Position numbers and translations under genes: made by a program. The notes below the pieces were generated by a model. It was not told the origin of the DNA. It was given only the letters and a program-made list of their open reading frames with translations, and did not search any database. Of a stretch of DNA of 64,000 bases, positions 35,085 through 44,800 are shown in pieces (within the stretch, counting starts at the first letter, position 1; each line of letters starts with the position of its first letter). This DNA comes from Pterois miles (lineage: Eukaryota; Chordata; Actinopteri; Perciformes; Scorpaenidae), in NCBI GenBank assembly GCA_947000775.1, contig CAMQGK010000048.1, positions 2,438,501-2,502,500 of the forward strand, given 5' to 3'.

Positions 35085-37080
35085 AGACTGACTGACTGAC
35101 TGACTGACTGACTGACTGACTGACTTCTACTTCAGCACGCAGGCATCATTACATTACGTGTCGTCATATTTTGTTTTACTCCTCTGTAACTTCAGGTGGA
35201 GCAGCACACATGTCAGAGAGTAAACAGAAACCTCTCCCAGTTTCTGTAGCTAGCAAATTCAGGTTTCTGAACCAAAATTAGGGACTGATTTCCTCCACTG
35301 AGATGCTTGGTACACCCATATCGTAACTGGGATACTAGTGTGCATGTAAAACCACTCAATGAAGACACTGGTTTGATAAATGATGGCTCCTCACTAGATG
35401 TTGGGTTCCTTGTTATTAATCTTGTCTGTTTGTCTGTTTCTTTAAGGAACCAGCAGAACTGATACAGTGTGTGAACTTTGTCAGCCAGGCTATTTTTCAC
35501 AGGATGGTCTGAATTGCACTGTTTGGACTATGTAAGACATTGTTTGTACAGTAATTGCTCAAAAAGTAGGGTTTTTCCTGCCCTGTAGCACAAAATGGCC
35601 ACTATATTGTATATGTTGTGCTAATTGGATTGTTATTAATTAGTTGATTGTTGATCATTTCCAATCAATTGCCAATCCCCCAGTTTAATCTCATCTGATC
35701 TTGCACTTTGTACTTTTAACATTATGATGACAGTTCAAATGAGTTTTCATCTGAAACACACAAAGTATTCAAGCTGTCTTTCATTTTTCTTTTCCAACAG
35801 TTGCTCAGAAAGCCAAGTAAAGGTCGGCGAAGGAAGCAGTAGCAGTGATGTTGTCTGTGGAACTGCTTCAAGAGAGCGTTTCTTTTACATACCTGTTATT
35901 ATCGTCTTTGTATTAGCACTAACACTTGTGATCAGAGGTTAGTGCTTGTACTGAATCTCTAATTTGACCTAATATATAACATCATTTCCACCCATTTTTT
36001 TCTCGTTGCCTTCAGTTGGTCACTAATGGTTTTAGCTAATGTTTTTGGCTTTTGGATTTCAAGCAAACTACATTCAAGAAAAACAGGTACAATGTGTCAA
36101 ATTATTTGTCCCAAATACATATTTATTTTTTCCATATGCAAATGTGTCTTGTTGTCACACAACAGGCTGCACTGCATGAAATTCTTCACAACTGTTCTCA
36201 ACTACATGTCCTACCTCGCCCACAGGGTGGAGAAGGTGCATGTCAGGATTCCCTCAGTAGTGAAGAGGGAAGAGCCCAGGGCAAAATCCCCGTCCAACTA
36301 ATAATTGGGCAGACGTGGCATTGGGAAGACTGCTTGCCCGGTTTCGTTCGGGGACCTGAGTCCTGCTGATTGAGGCTCAGCCTGTAGAGGGTGAGAGGCT
36401 GGCACCAGCCATTGTCGCACCGGGGTCCGGTCTTCTCCGAGTTGGGTTGTTTGGGAAGCCAGCCTAAAGTGGACCCTCTGCCCGGCGCTGGCAGGTCCCT
36501 GCTGGGCACATTTCCTGTGCTCTAGGTTGGCTTGGAAAGGCTCAGGAGCCTTAAGAAAAGAAGAAGAAAGAGTTTTTGGCCCGAACAAATGTCTAACAAG
36601 ATAAAATGATAAAGTAATGACATTTTGGACAGACATGGACTTAAACTGCAACTTGACTGGTTGGCGGAGGCATACAACTGCAAGGTGGTGATTGTAACTG
36701 TTTTTACATTATTTGTGTGGTTTCTAAAATCATTTAGAGTCAATTATCACACCCATCACATAGTCTTTCTCATTTCAATTTACCATAATTTAATTTATCA
36801 CTGATTTGTGAGTTACTAAATATTATGAATTTTGTTTAACTTAAATCCAATAACAACTAATTAATATCAGACCATTTCTTTAAGCCTTTTAATTCCCTTT
36901 CCACTGTATTCAGGAACTGTTCCAAACTTCTGCCAGAGCAATTGTGCATTTTGTGATAAAAGCATCAAAGTTGGCAAAGTTGTACGTGTATCTGTTATGA
37001 AAAGACATAGATATCAGGCACTGCAGATTTGGCCCCTAGAGGACGGGGACATAGAATCCCAAAGTGTTGCAGAAAACTGA
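30914..37080 (+). CDS. tnfrsf14: TNF-receptor superfamily member 14-like, copy A (altered)
   Basis: Exons 1-6 are 30914-30938, 31229-31321, 33489-33614, 34677-34835, 35447-35531 and 35801-35937, all in phase; the last exon is 36914-37080. They encode a short signal peptide, cysteine-rich TNFR repeats (CCPMCHEG, NGLDKCFPCTSC, TICDVLSGYFC, DTVCELCQPGYF), a transmembrane helix FFYIPVIIVFVLALTLVI and a basic tail ending SQSVAEN. Spacing of NGL.KC and the order of repeats resemble HVEM; DVVCG before the membrane also recalls CD40. Exon 7 is damaged: copy B has TTTCAG|GCAAAC, A has TTTCAAGCAAAC. Skipping exon 7 restores phase (263 aa); using the shifted AAG gives 23 nt and an early stop. Upstream sequence is replaced by a hAT element. 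Whether A is expressed is unknown. Confidence 0.8.
31508..31998. repeat. 19-bp minisatellite, copy A
   Basis: Alternating 19-bp units ACAATGCTAAACAGTACAA and ACAATGCTAAACAGTGCTA, about 26 units, in receptor intron 2. The same array in copy B (54757-55305) has a different order and number of unit variants. Confidence 0.95.
32216..33371 (+). mobile_element. hAT element in receptor A intron 2, empty site in B
   Basis: It starts TAGTGATGGTCGGTAGC and ends GGAATTCCCATCACTA. The flanks CTGCTAAT (32208-32215) and CTGCTAAC (33372-33379) are an 8-bp target duplication with one mismatch. Copy B has the single unoccupied CTGCAAAC at the same place, proving the insertion. A broken hAT (ZBED-type) transposase reads RQFVQKSV, RHNSVDEELAKMIALDFHPF and then stops. 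Same family as 37934-39515. Confidence 0.92.
34076..34133. repeat. Inverted repeat in receptor intron 3
   Basis: GGAGCTCTGATTGG and CCAATCAGAGCTCC are perfect 14-bp inverted arms separated by 30 bases that themselves contain AGCTCCT/AGGAGTT. In copy B (56168-56225) the right arm has one change. It may be the core of an old MITE. Confidence 0.7.
34223..34580. mobile_element. MITE-like repeat in receptor intron 3, copy A
   Basis: It starts TTAAAGGAACAGTTTGTAGC and ends near CCTAAACACTGACGCTTTA, diverged inverted ends of a very common percomorph MITE (body words TTTAGGGGGATCTATT, TTTCTACAGTAGCCCAGA, CTGCAACCTCACTGCTAGAT). It is present at 56316-56674 in copy B. Confidence 0.6.
35033..35123. repeat. 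(CA)n and (ACTG)n microsatellites, copy A
   Basis: About 49 bases of CA followed by AGAGAG and about nine ACTG units. Copy B carries roughly twice as many CA units and fewer ACTG units. Confidence 0.95.
36245..36550 (+). pseudogene. 28S rRNA fragment in receptor intron 7, copy A
   Basis: AGGATTCCCTCAGTAGTGAA, GGGAAGAGCCCAGGGC, GACCTGAGTCCTGCTGATTG, GAGGCTCAGCC, GGTCTTCTCCGAGTTGGGTT and GGGAAGCCAGCCTAAAGTGG follow the order of the 5' part of eukaryotic 28S rRNA (from just after the 5' core through D1 into D2), diverged at many positions. A later D2 piece, CTCTAGGTTGGCTTGGAAAG, follows after a deletion of conserved core. It is far too short and diverged to function. Confidence 0.85.
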
Positions 37081-37649
37081 TTTGATGACACCTGATGATT
37101 TCTCTAGAACGGCAAGATTGTTGTATTTCACTTTTCATTAGCAGTAAAATTGACAGAGATCATTGAATAAAGTTCTGGGTGGCCAGTAACCTGTAATCAC
37201 AGTTAAAGTGATACTGAACTTTAGTAGAAGTTTGGGTTGTATCGCTAACTAGCCGTGATACATGCCCAACTATAGGTGATAATTGTCACGGTTGCTACCG
37301 AACTCCATAAGCTGATTCGGTTTGTTATGCTTTTTTTTCCTCTCTCCATTCACTCCCGTTGCTATCAAACCTCGTCTCTAAATCACACTTAAGTATTTTT
37401 TCACAGTGCCTAAGCCAGATGAACAGAACAAAACTCATTTATGGGCTTGCTGCTTCTGTCCTCTGCTCTGTGTTGCCGAGCTCCTCCTCCACATCAGAGT
37501 TGGGCCAGTGTAAAAACTTTCAAACCAGTTTGGTATTAAGCCACAACACTGGACCTGTACACCAGATTTTACCACTAGGTCTCACACTTGACTCAGCAGC
37601 AGCTTGTCATTGAAAGGAGAATAGCTGGCCAACTTTAAATCAGCGGTGA

Positions 37650-37858
37650 CATTTTGCTTTCCAGGCGCTAAAGTGACTGATATCATGGACAAGCTGCCCA
37701 GCAGTGTAGCCAGGTACCCCCTCAATCTGGACATTATCATCCATGGCAGCGGCATGCCAGCTGGAGCTTGGTAATACTAAAACGTGTGAGTTAAGTTATA
37801 TCATTGACCCCCTCATGGTCGATATCAACCACAAGACCACAGGGTTAATGTCAGCTGG
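37650..37858 (+). mobile_element. SGNH-esterase-like ORF fragment present only in copy A
   Basis: Bases 37667-37791 read AKVTDIMDKLPSSVARYPLN then LDIIIHGSG and a stop. This resembles the esterase-type domain carried by some retroelement ORFs, where V-G-T-N-D would follow. Copy B lacks about 200 bp here, jumping between short TCAGC repeats. The assignment is by eye from a short match. Confidence 0.4.
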
Positions 37859-37933
37859 CTACACAGAGCAGCACAGCCTATTCTCTTCCAGAATATAGCC
37901 AAGCCTGTTAGCCTTAGCTTGCTTGGTAGCTTC

Positions 37934-39210
37934 TAGTGATGGGAATTACGGCTCTTTTTAGAGAACCGGCTCTTTCAGCTCAGCTCACTATACAGAGCCA
38001 GCTCTTTCGGCTCCCAAGTGGCTCTTCAGGTTATTTTGTTGCTTTAGTTAATTTATTGTCAACAACAATATAAAACTAGAAAAGCACTCGGAGAGCGCAG
38101 ACCTCTGCCAAGCACCACAGTTTCCCCCCATATTGTAACTCACTCCAAAATAAGAATTTTATATCAGTGGCGAACATAGAGTATATACAAGACACAACAT
38201 AAAACTCACAATACATTAGGCCAAAATGTAAGAGTACCCCCATTTTTTATATAAATTGCTATAAAATCCGCCATCTGGATCAGATCTGGATCAGCCTTTG
38301 AGAATTGATAGAAGTTCACATTGTTAATCCCTGAGTCAAATTTCATGAGCTTTGGGCAACAATTACCAGAGATATTGAGAAACAATTTTTTGGGTCCCAT
38401 TTACCCCAATGTTAAGGAAAATTTCAAAGTGATCCAGAATCCAGGATTTCTTCCGGATCACCCCCAAAATTAAATCAGTTCTTCCTTTTCACATTTTCGA
38501 CACACCCTGAAAATTTCATCAAAATCCATAAGTTTTTGAGTTATCTTGAACACAGACAAACAAACAAGCAGATAAACGCCGGCAAAAACATAACCTCCTT
38601 GGCAGAGGTAATTATGCACAAAATGAATTACTAATGTAATTGTTATGTTAGTTGTATTGTCAGTAAGACAGCAAATCACTTTGTTTTCCACATCCCACTC
38701 TTTTGCCAGTTCTCAGAAGTGTATCTGTTGCTGAACTCAAAACCATCCAGAAGACAGAACACCATTTTATAATTTTCAATAAAGTGGCACCTAACTGACC
38801 AGAAGGATGCTGCTGTGGCTTTTTTAACCCTCTCTTGCAGTGGATGCATGTTCTCTGTCATATAGGCCTGGGATGATTTTTTTTTTGTTTTCCTGCTTGG
38901 AATTGCATGCATAGGATTCAGTGCATGAATAAACTTCCTGAATCCTTTATCATCGACAGCTGAAAATGGATGGAAATCAAGTGCAATCATATTTGCCAGT
39001 TCTTCATCAACTGAGTTATGTCTTGCTGGGGTCACAGACTTCTGCACAAACTGTCTCATAGAGCTCTGGGTTGGTGGTGTACAGCATGATGCTGTGGATA
39101 CAGCAGCAGCAACAGTTGCAGTAGACACACTGGCACCTTCATTAGTATCACACTCAACTGACTCCCATTGCACTGATGGGTGGTCGATGTTGGCTCCTCT
39201 TGTTGCCCCC

Positions 39211-39269
<59 letters not shown>

Positions 39270-39515
39270 CTTCCTGCTCGGTTCCTGTGCTACTGCTGCT
39301 GTGAGTGTAACCCCCCCCCCCCTCCCTCTGCCTAGGGCAGACACAAGGCTCAAACACATATTGACCAATCACGTGCGGTGCGAAGAGAAAAAAATGAAAG
39401 TGAGAGAGAGAGAGAGAGAAGAAAAAAACACGGCTCCCAATCAGGAGCCGGCTCCCGTCGTTCACTTCAAAGAGCCGGCTCTAAGAGCCGTTTTGTTCCC
39501 GACCGACCATCACTA
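37934..39515 (-). mobile_element. hAT element with ZBED-type transposase fragment, downstream of receptor A
   Basis: It starts TAGTGATGGGAATTACGG and ends CGACCGACCATCACTA, the same family as 32216-33371 but inverted. Minus-strand frame 39368-38676 (230 aa, its N-terminal third translated from a GA microsatellite) encodes RQFVQKSVTP, DEELANMIALDFHPFS and KGFRKFIHALNP, conserved in hAT/ZBED transposases, followed by KTKKKSSQ and a degenerate C-terminus. Flanks GTAGCTTC and GTAGGTTG agree at 6 of 8. Copy B reads GTAGCTTCAAAGTCGGTTGG with no element. A further repeat is nested at 38076-38611. Confidence 0.88.
38076..38611. mobile_element. Repeat nested inside the hAT element
   Basis: The sister element at 32216 runs straight across this point (complement of ATAATTTTATATTG), so 38076-38611 is an insertion. 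It starts CTAGAAAAGCACTCGGAGAG, carries GACCTCTGCCAAGCACC near one end and CTTGGCAGAGGTAA at the other, and contains AATTTCATCAAAATCCATAA and AAACAAACAAGCAGATAAAC, words of a common fish repeat (RTE-type LINE tail or MITE). The family is not settled. Confidence 0.65.
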
Positions 39516-40458
39516 GTAGGTTGGCGGGTTCCAGTAACTAGGCTTCATTCGGCCTGCGTCAGCTCCATCCACGCGCCACCTCTTTGCCCTTTTTAGGATT
39601 TGCTGGAGGTGGCACTGCTGAGATGGTGACAGCTGGAGCCACCCACTTTGAGTTTCCTTTTTACTCTTCAGAAACCTTTGGGTGAATTAACAGGGACTAT
39701 TCATATTTTATACAGTCTATGGGACACTACTGTAACAAAAAAAAAAAATCTAATCCTATTGGAGGTGGCACCTTGCCGTGGTGGATTAGCTTGTGTGTCT
39801 CAGTGACCCTGTGAGCTGTTCTGACAGGAGACTAAGCTTAGTTTCATTTGGTCGGTTCAACCAGGTTGGCTTGGTCACAGGTTAGAGACCAGACAAATAT
39901 CAACTCCCCTTCTCAGATTTGAAGGTCATTTCAAAAATAAAAACATTGTGTGACGTGCCTACCCAAACTAAGACATTGGCATGCGATCTGTGACTAGAGG
40001 TTACTGGTAATCCTGAACTTTATCCAGAGATATCCCTGTCAATCATACAGATAATAATAAGTACACTGATAGCTGAAATCTTGCTGCTCTAAAGGTGTAT
40101 TGGTTGTCATTCTACCATGAAGGCAAGGGGGTGAACTTTGACCCTGAATGACCATGCTCCTTTTATTTGGTTTTCATGTTTTCCTCTGGTTAAAGGCTTT
40201 TAAAAGCACCCTTAATTAATGAGGGGGAAAAACATGTCTGTGATCTTCTGATATCTGTTTTTTTCAATGTTTTTAGTAGTGTATTACACATGGATTTTAA
40301 CTTGGTCTGTGTTTGTGTATATGTCTGATTTTGCTGTCTGTTCTGTTGAACTTGTTTTATTCTGCCTATGTCTGTAAAGCAATTTGGTCAGCTCATGTTG
40401 TTTTCAATGTGTTAAAGAAATAAATTTGACTTGACTAATGCTTGTCATTGCCTTGCTC

Positions 40459-40551
40459 AGCCCAGGAGCAGAGCTTTGCCTTGCTGCTCTGCTGGGAGCC
40501 AACACTGCACTGCTGGAGGCCCAGGTCGTATTGCTGGACCTGCTGCAGTAA
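40459..40551 (+). other. Leu-rich short reading frame conserved in both copies (A)
   Basis: The frame reads SPGAELCLAALLGANTALLE then AQVVLLDLLQ and a stop, directly overlapping a splice-acceptor-like TTGCTCAG. The copy B version differs by one conservative residue (V to I). It could be a remnant terminal exon or transposon-derived; no upstream partner exon is known. Confidence 0.25.
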
Positions 40552-41106
40552 AATGAGAGGTATTTTAAAGGGACTCTGGTGCTTGGAAACACTACTGCTT
40601 TTGTCCACAGGGACCGTCAAAATCAACACAGAATTGAAGTTCCTGTAGCTTTAATTTTACTTTGCATTTTATTGTGTTAATGAATGTTGTTACAATGCAT
40701 TCCTTCACTGTACAACTCTTGAGTGGACATTTGAATGGTGCTATAAATATAAAGTTACCTTGCATTGACTAACCCATCTGAATCTTAGTGTCCAATATCA
40801 ATTGAACAGGTGTTTCACTTGCTCGACGAGACCATATGTAAAAAAGCCCATTAATCAGAAAGAAAAGATGGCTTCAGTACATGCCTGACAGCATTGCCAG
40901 GGAATAGAAGAATAAATTATAAAAGATGTCTACTGTCTGGGTTGGGTCTCTACTAACATCCTCCAACACCTTAGCTTGTTGGCCACTAATAGAAAATATT
41001 TTGCCAAGAACATAGGCCTCACTTTTTACTACCAGCCGATGTTTGATAAACTCCTCAAGACCGTTATTCAGTCCTGCTGCCTTCACCAGAGGAATACTGC
41101 AAAAAT

Positions 41107-41360
41107 GGTGAATAGTAAATGCATTTATTCAGCACCTTTCTCGTCCTCTAGCCACTCAAAGTGCATTATGAGCATTCACATTCACTGATGGCCGAGGCTG
41201 CCATGCAGGATGCCAACCTGCACCTCAGGATCTGATCTAAGAGCTCAACACACACCAACACACATCAGGAGCAATTTGGGGTTCAGTAACTTGCTCAAGG
41301 ACATGTAGACGTGGAATGGAGGAACCGCGGTTGGTGGACAACTCGCTCTACCTCTAAGCC
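41107..41360 (+). mobile_element. SINE/LINE-tail-type repeat
   Basis: TCGTCCTCTAGCCACTCAAA, GGCCGAGGCTGCCATGCAGG, GGAGCAATTTGGGGTTCAGT and CTTGCTCAAGGACA are the ordered words of a common fish retroposon. It marks the right side of duplication copy A. Confidence 0.6.
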
Positions 41361-41429
41361 AGGTTTTCCATCCTTCTATGTCATCTGCTGCGATTACTAT
41401 AATGTTCTTTATTTCTGGCTGAGCCAAGA

Positions 41430-41545
41430 TGCTGTCACCCGGTTACAGTTAGTCCAAAACTCACCAAGAGCTTGTATGGCTCACGTCACCCCAGTTCTGT
41501 CACTTTACTGGCTGCTGATTAGATTTAAGATTTAATTCAACATCC
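41430..41545 (+). mobile_element. LINE reverse-transcriptase C-terminal scrap
   Basis: The frame reads VTRLQLVQNSPRACMAHVTP then VLSLYWLLIRFKI, the RLQ.VQN..AR...HVTPVL..LHWLP...RI motif at the end of many fish LINE RT domains. No flanking coding sequence was found. Confidence 0.65.
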
Positions 41546-42026
41546 TGGCTACTTGTAGCATGAGCAGACACTTTATGGGCATTCACACTTAAAGCAGTAC
41601 TGTGTTTAAAAAACACAAGTGTTGTTACCTTGTGAAGGAAACCAGTTTTTGGTTTGGTTACTGCCTACTTTTGCCAATTTCAGCAGGAATGTACTGTGTA
41701 TAATGGAGCCACATTTAAAGAGTTCACACGAATGGTGTAAAAAGACTTAACCACTCAAAATATGAGACACTTGCAGGCAACTTAGCAGCATTGGGACAAA
41801 TGTGTTAAATAACTGTACAAATACTGTACAGGAGCACCTGCATAAAATGTAATGCAATGCAACACAGCAGTCATGTACAAATAGTAATTTTATGAAGCTT
41901 ACAATTGGTAATTTCTTTTCTTTTGAGACTGTCGGAGAGGTATTGATATGCCAGGTCATTTTCACTTCGCCATGTTGTCCACTCGCGGAGCAAAGTTCAG
42001 TAAGACTTTTATTTTGAATGATTAGC

Positions 42027-42040
42027 CCGGAAGTGACGTC
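42027..42040 (+). promoter_or_regulatory. Composite ETS/CRE-like promoter motif
   Basis: CCGGAAGTGACGTC joins an ETS core to a CRE half with full TGACGTC. A GTAAGT donor-like word follows at 42051, and on the minus strand ACATGGCG (YY1-like) lies at about 41970. It may be the promoter of the gene at 43368 or a divergent transcript. Confidence 0.4.
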
Positions 42041-42789
42041 GCTGGTCAGCGTAAGTCCGCTGTTGGTTCCGCTTCGACCACGCCATTGTCCGTTTCATTT
42101 GTACACAGCTATCAACCCTCGTCCAACTGGGTCCCCACAGACCCCAGAGGTCTACTTTCTGTCACAGCTGTTTTATTCTATCAGTCCAGTCTTTCACGAT
42201 TTTATCAATTTGTTTCTAATTACTTGATATCATTGTTTTCTGTTTTCTGTTTTACATTTATTTTAAAATGCATGTATTCATTTATGTATTTATGCAACTA
42301 TATATTTCTTAATTGCTTGACAATTTTCCCCATGACACGCACTGTGTGACAGCCCCCTAATTTGCATAATTAGGTAGAAATGCATAGAGACATTTACAAA
42401 GAAATGAACACAGACATGGTTTGGGGAGATAAAAAAAGGGGTAAAATGCAAAATGAAATTGTGCAAAAATAAATACATAAATAAATACATTTAAAAATCA
42501 ATTAAAATAAAGGACAAAATAAATAAATAAAAATGTTTTTTGTCTATATACTGTATATATATCGCCTGCTTTGTGTTCACACAGTTGCCTTACAAAGACC
42601 TTGTAGATCAAAACGAGACCTGTGTGGTCGTGGGAGATCTCCATCAACTTTACCATCTTTCAAAAGCTGTAGAAGGTTCAGTTTTGGAGCCAGAGTGAAG
42701 CTACACTAACTAGAAAACCTAAGGAATCCACTGGTAAACATGTTATACTAGCTTGTTGGAAAGTAGGTTAAATAACGCTCCAAAGTTAA

Positions 42790-43175
42790 GCTAAATTTTG
42801 GTGAGGAAAAACTGGCATGGCCATTTTCAAAGGGGTCCCTTGACCTCTGATCTCAAAATTGGTGAGTGAAAATGGTTCTGTGGGTACCCACAAGTCTCCC
42901 CTTTATTTTCTAAGATTGTAAAAATGATGTGCTTGAATGTTTCTGCGTACTGGGCTCCATAAGCAGTCTTGGAATTACTTGATTGGGTATCACTGTAAAG
43001 TTGAGACTCTTGTGGATCAAATGAGCCCAACTGTGTTCATGTGTCATGACGTTAGTCCCCATAGCAGCCATTTGATTACAGTGAAACCATTTTTTTTTTA
43101 TTTGACGTCACCCTATAAAATGATTTGTTGTGACCTCTTTTACAATTACAGCTTCATAAAACTTTACAACCACCA
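42790..43175. repeat. Interspersed repeat related to 23270-23700
   Basis: Shares GACCTCTGA, GGGTACCCAC, TTGAATGTTTCTGC, TTGGGTATCACTGT and TTCATGTGTCATGA with the earlier copy. It begins in the GTCCCTTGACC part of the hAT-like MITE family. Confidence 0.55.
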
Positions 43176-43367
43176 AAATGTGTCAGTATTTAAATGTGGT
43201 AGTAGCACCTTGTGTCTTGGGTGTTTTTTTACAAGCAGTTTTACCTTTTTTTACTGCAGTACAGTATTCACAGTTAGTGTAGGTATATGTGAATTATTCA
43301 GCCTTTAATCCTGATTTCTGCCTTAAAAATGCAGAATGTGACCTTTTCATACTTGTTCCCCCCTCAG

Positions 43368-44800
43368 ATGGAGACTTTTTACCTTTGAGGAAATTCACGA
43401 AGCCTCAGGACCCAGAAGAGCCTGAAGAGAAAAGGGTCCTCAGCAGTCCTTCGCTCCCTCCTAATAACCAGGGAGACGATGAAGACCTTGGTCTTCTTGG
43501 CTTGGACGATGAAGACCTTCTTGGTCTTCTCGGTCTGAGCGATGGAGACCTCCTTAGTCTGATCACTCTGGACGAGGAAAGCATTTTTTGCCTGGATGAA
43601 GAGGACCTTCCTGCTCCGCTTGGCCTGGACGACAAGATGGCTGAGCCTCGTAGAGCTGATGGAGAAGGTGAGACGGATGATTTGTCTTTACAGGTTTGAC
43701 CTGGTTTGACCTGTACAGGTGTTGCTTTGTTCTGTGGGTGTATAAATGTGGCAGTAGCAGCTGGTGTTTTGGTGCTTGTGGTGTAGTGCAGTATTCATAG
43801 AGTTGTGTAGCTACATGGGAATATACATTCAGTTCACATGGTCAGAAATGATTCATTGGCTGAGCTGTGAGCCTCATATTGAAGCTGGTTTTATGGAAGT
43901 GCAGAATGTCACTTTTTTACGCTTTTTTCCCCTCTCAGGTGTGGACGATGACGATGTGCTTCAAGTGGCTGAGCCTCCCACAGACGAAGGAGATTTCAGA
44001 CTTCCCTCACCTCCTCTGGAGCAGTTCACACCACCAGATGCTGGGATGGACCAGAGACCACAGGACACTGCTGCAACCATTCTTCCTTATCTTCCTGCTT
44101 CTCCTGCTGCTCCTTCTGCTCCCCCCTCTGCTCGTTCTGCCCCCCCTCTGCTCCTTCTGCTCCCCCCTCTGCTCGTCCTGTCCCCCCTGCTTTTCCTTAC
44201 GCTCCCCTTGCTGCTCCTTATCCTCCAACTGCTGCTCCTTATCGTCCACCTGCTGCTCCTTATGCTCCTCCTGCTGCTCCTTATCCTCCAACTGCTGCTC
44301 CTTATCGTCCACCTCCTGCTCCTTATGCTCCTCCTGCTGCTCCTTTTCCTCTACTTAATGTTCCATATGTCCCCCTTGCTGCTCCTTATGCTCCATTTGC
44401 TGCTTCTTGTCCTCCACCTGCTGCTCCATTTGCTCCCCCTGCTGCTCCTTATCCTCCAACTGCTGCTCCTTATCCTCCATCTGCTGCTCCTTATCCTCCC
44501 CCTGCTGTTTATCTTGATGTTCCTCCTTTTCCTCCTCTTGCTGCTCCTCTTTCTTCTGTCTTTTCATGTCCTCTTGCTTGTGTGTCTTGTCCTCCTCATG
44601 CTTCTGGTTTTGCTCTTCCCCACAACGTTATCATTGTAGATCCTCTTGGTGTCCCCCAGCAGGTGTTCAGAGAGCAGCGTCCAGGATTCATCAGAGTTGA
44701 GGAAGCCCCTGCACGTCCCTCACCCGGCCTCAGCTTCAGGAGAAGAAGGGAAGGCAGCGACGAGGAGATGGCTGCTAAGAGGCCGAGGTGGCTGCAGTAG
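43368..44800 (+). CDS. Unrecognised acidic/proline-rich protein, frameshifted
   Basis: Two exons, 43368-43667 and 43939-44800, joined in phase 1. Exon 1 opens SDGDFLPLRKFTKP and then repeats a leucine/acid unit (LGLLGLDDEDLLGLLGLSDG, SLITLDEE, FCLDEEDL). Exon 2 starts VDDDDVLQVAEPPTDEGDF and becomes proline-rich. After the seven-C run at 44140-44146 this frame turns into polyleucine and stops at 44639, whereas the frame one base away gives regular APYPPTAAPYRPP repeats, then NVIIVDPLGVPQQVFREQRP and a basic tail ending AAKRPRWLQ with stop at 44798. The second frame is the likely original, implying loss of one C (or an assembly error). No in-frame ATG occurs before the end of exon 1, so an upstream coding exon is missing. 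No family was recognised; the acidic and basic ends suggest a nuclear protein, by inference only. Confidence 0.5.

Larger units (their letters stand above)
28276..41107. repeat. Segmental duplication, copy A
   Basis: From TAAAGGTTGTTGTTCTTC to CTGCAAAAATGGT this block is collinear and nearly base-identical with 50498-64000. Differences are mostly insertions: A alone has hAT elements at 29815, 32216 and 37934. The right limit is the last base comparable with the window end of copy B, so the true duplication may be longer. Confidence 0.93.

Noticed and set aside
39154..39465. Open frame with a long Arg-Glu repeat, both strands
   Set aside because: It is a translation of the GA/CT microsatellite in the hAT element.
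43764..44639. Long frame ending in more than 100 mostly leucine residues
   Set aside because: The leucine tract is the wrong-frame reading of a CCT/GCT proline-alanine repeat; the adjacent frame gives a regular repeat and a complex C-terminus.
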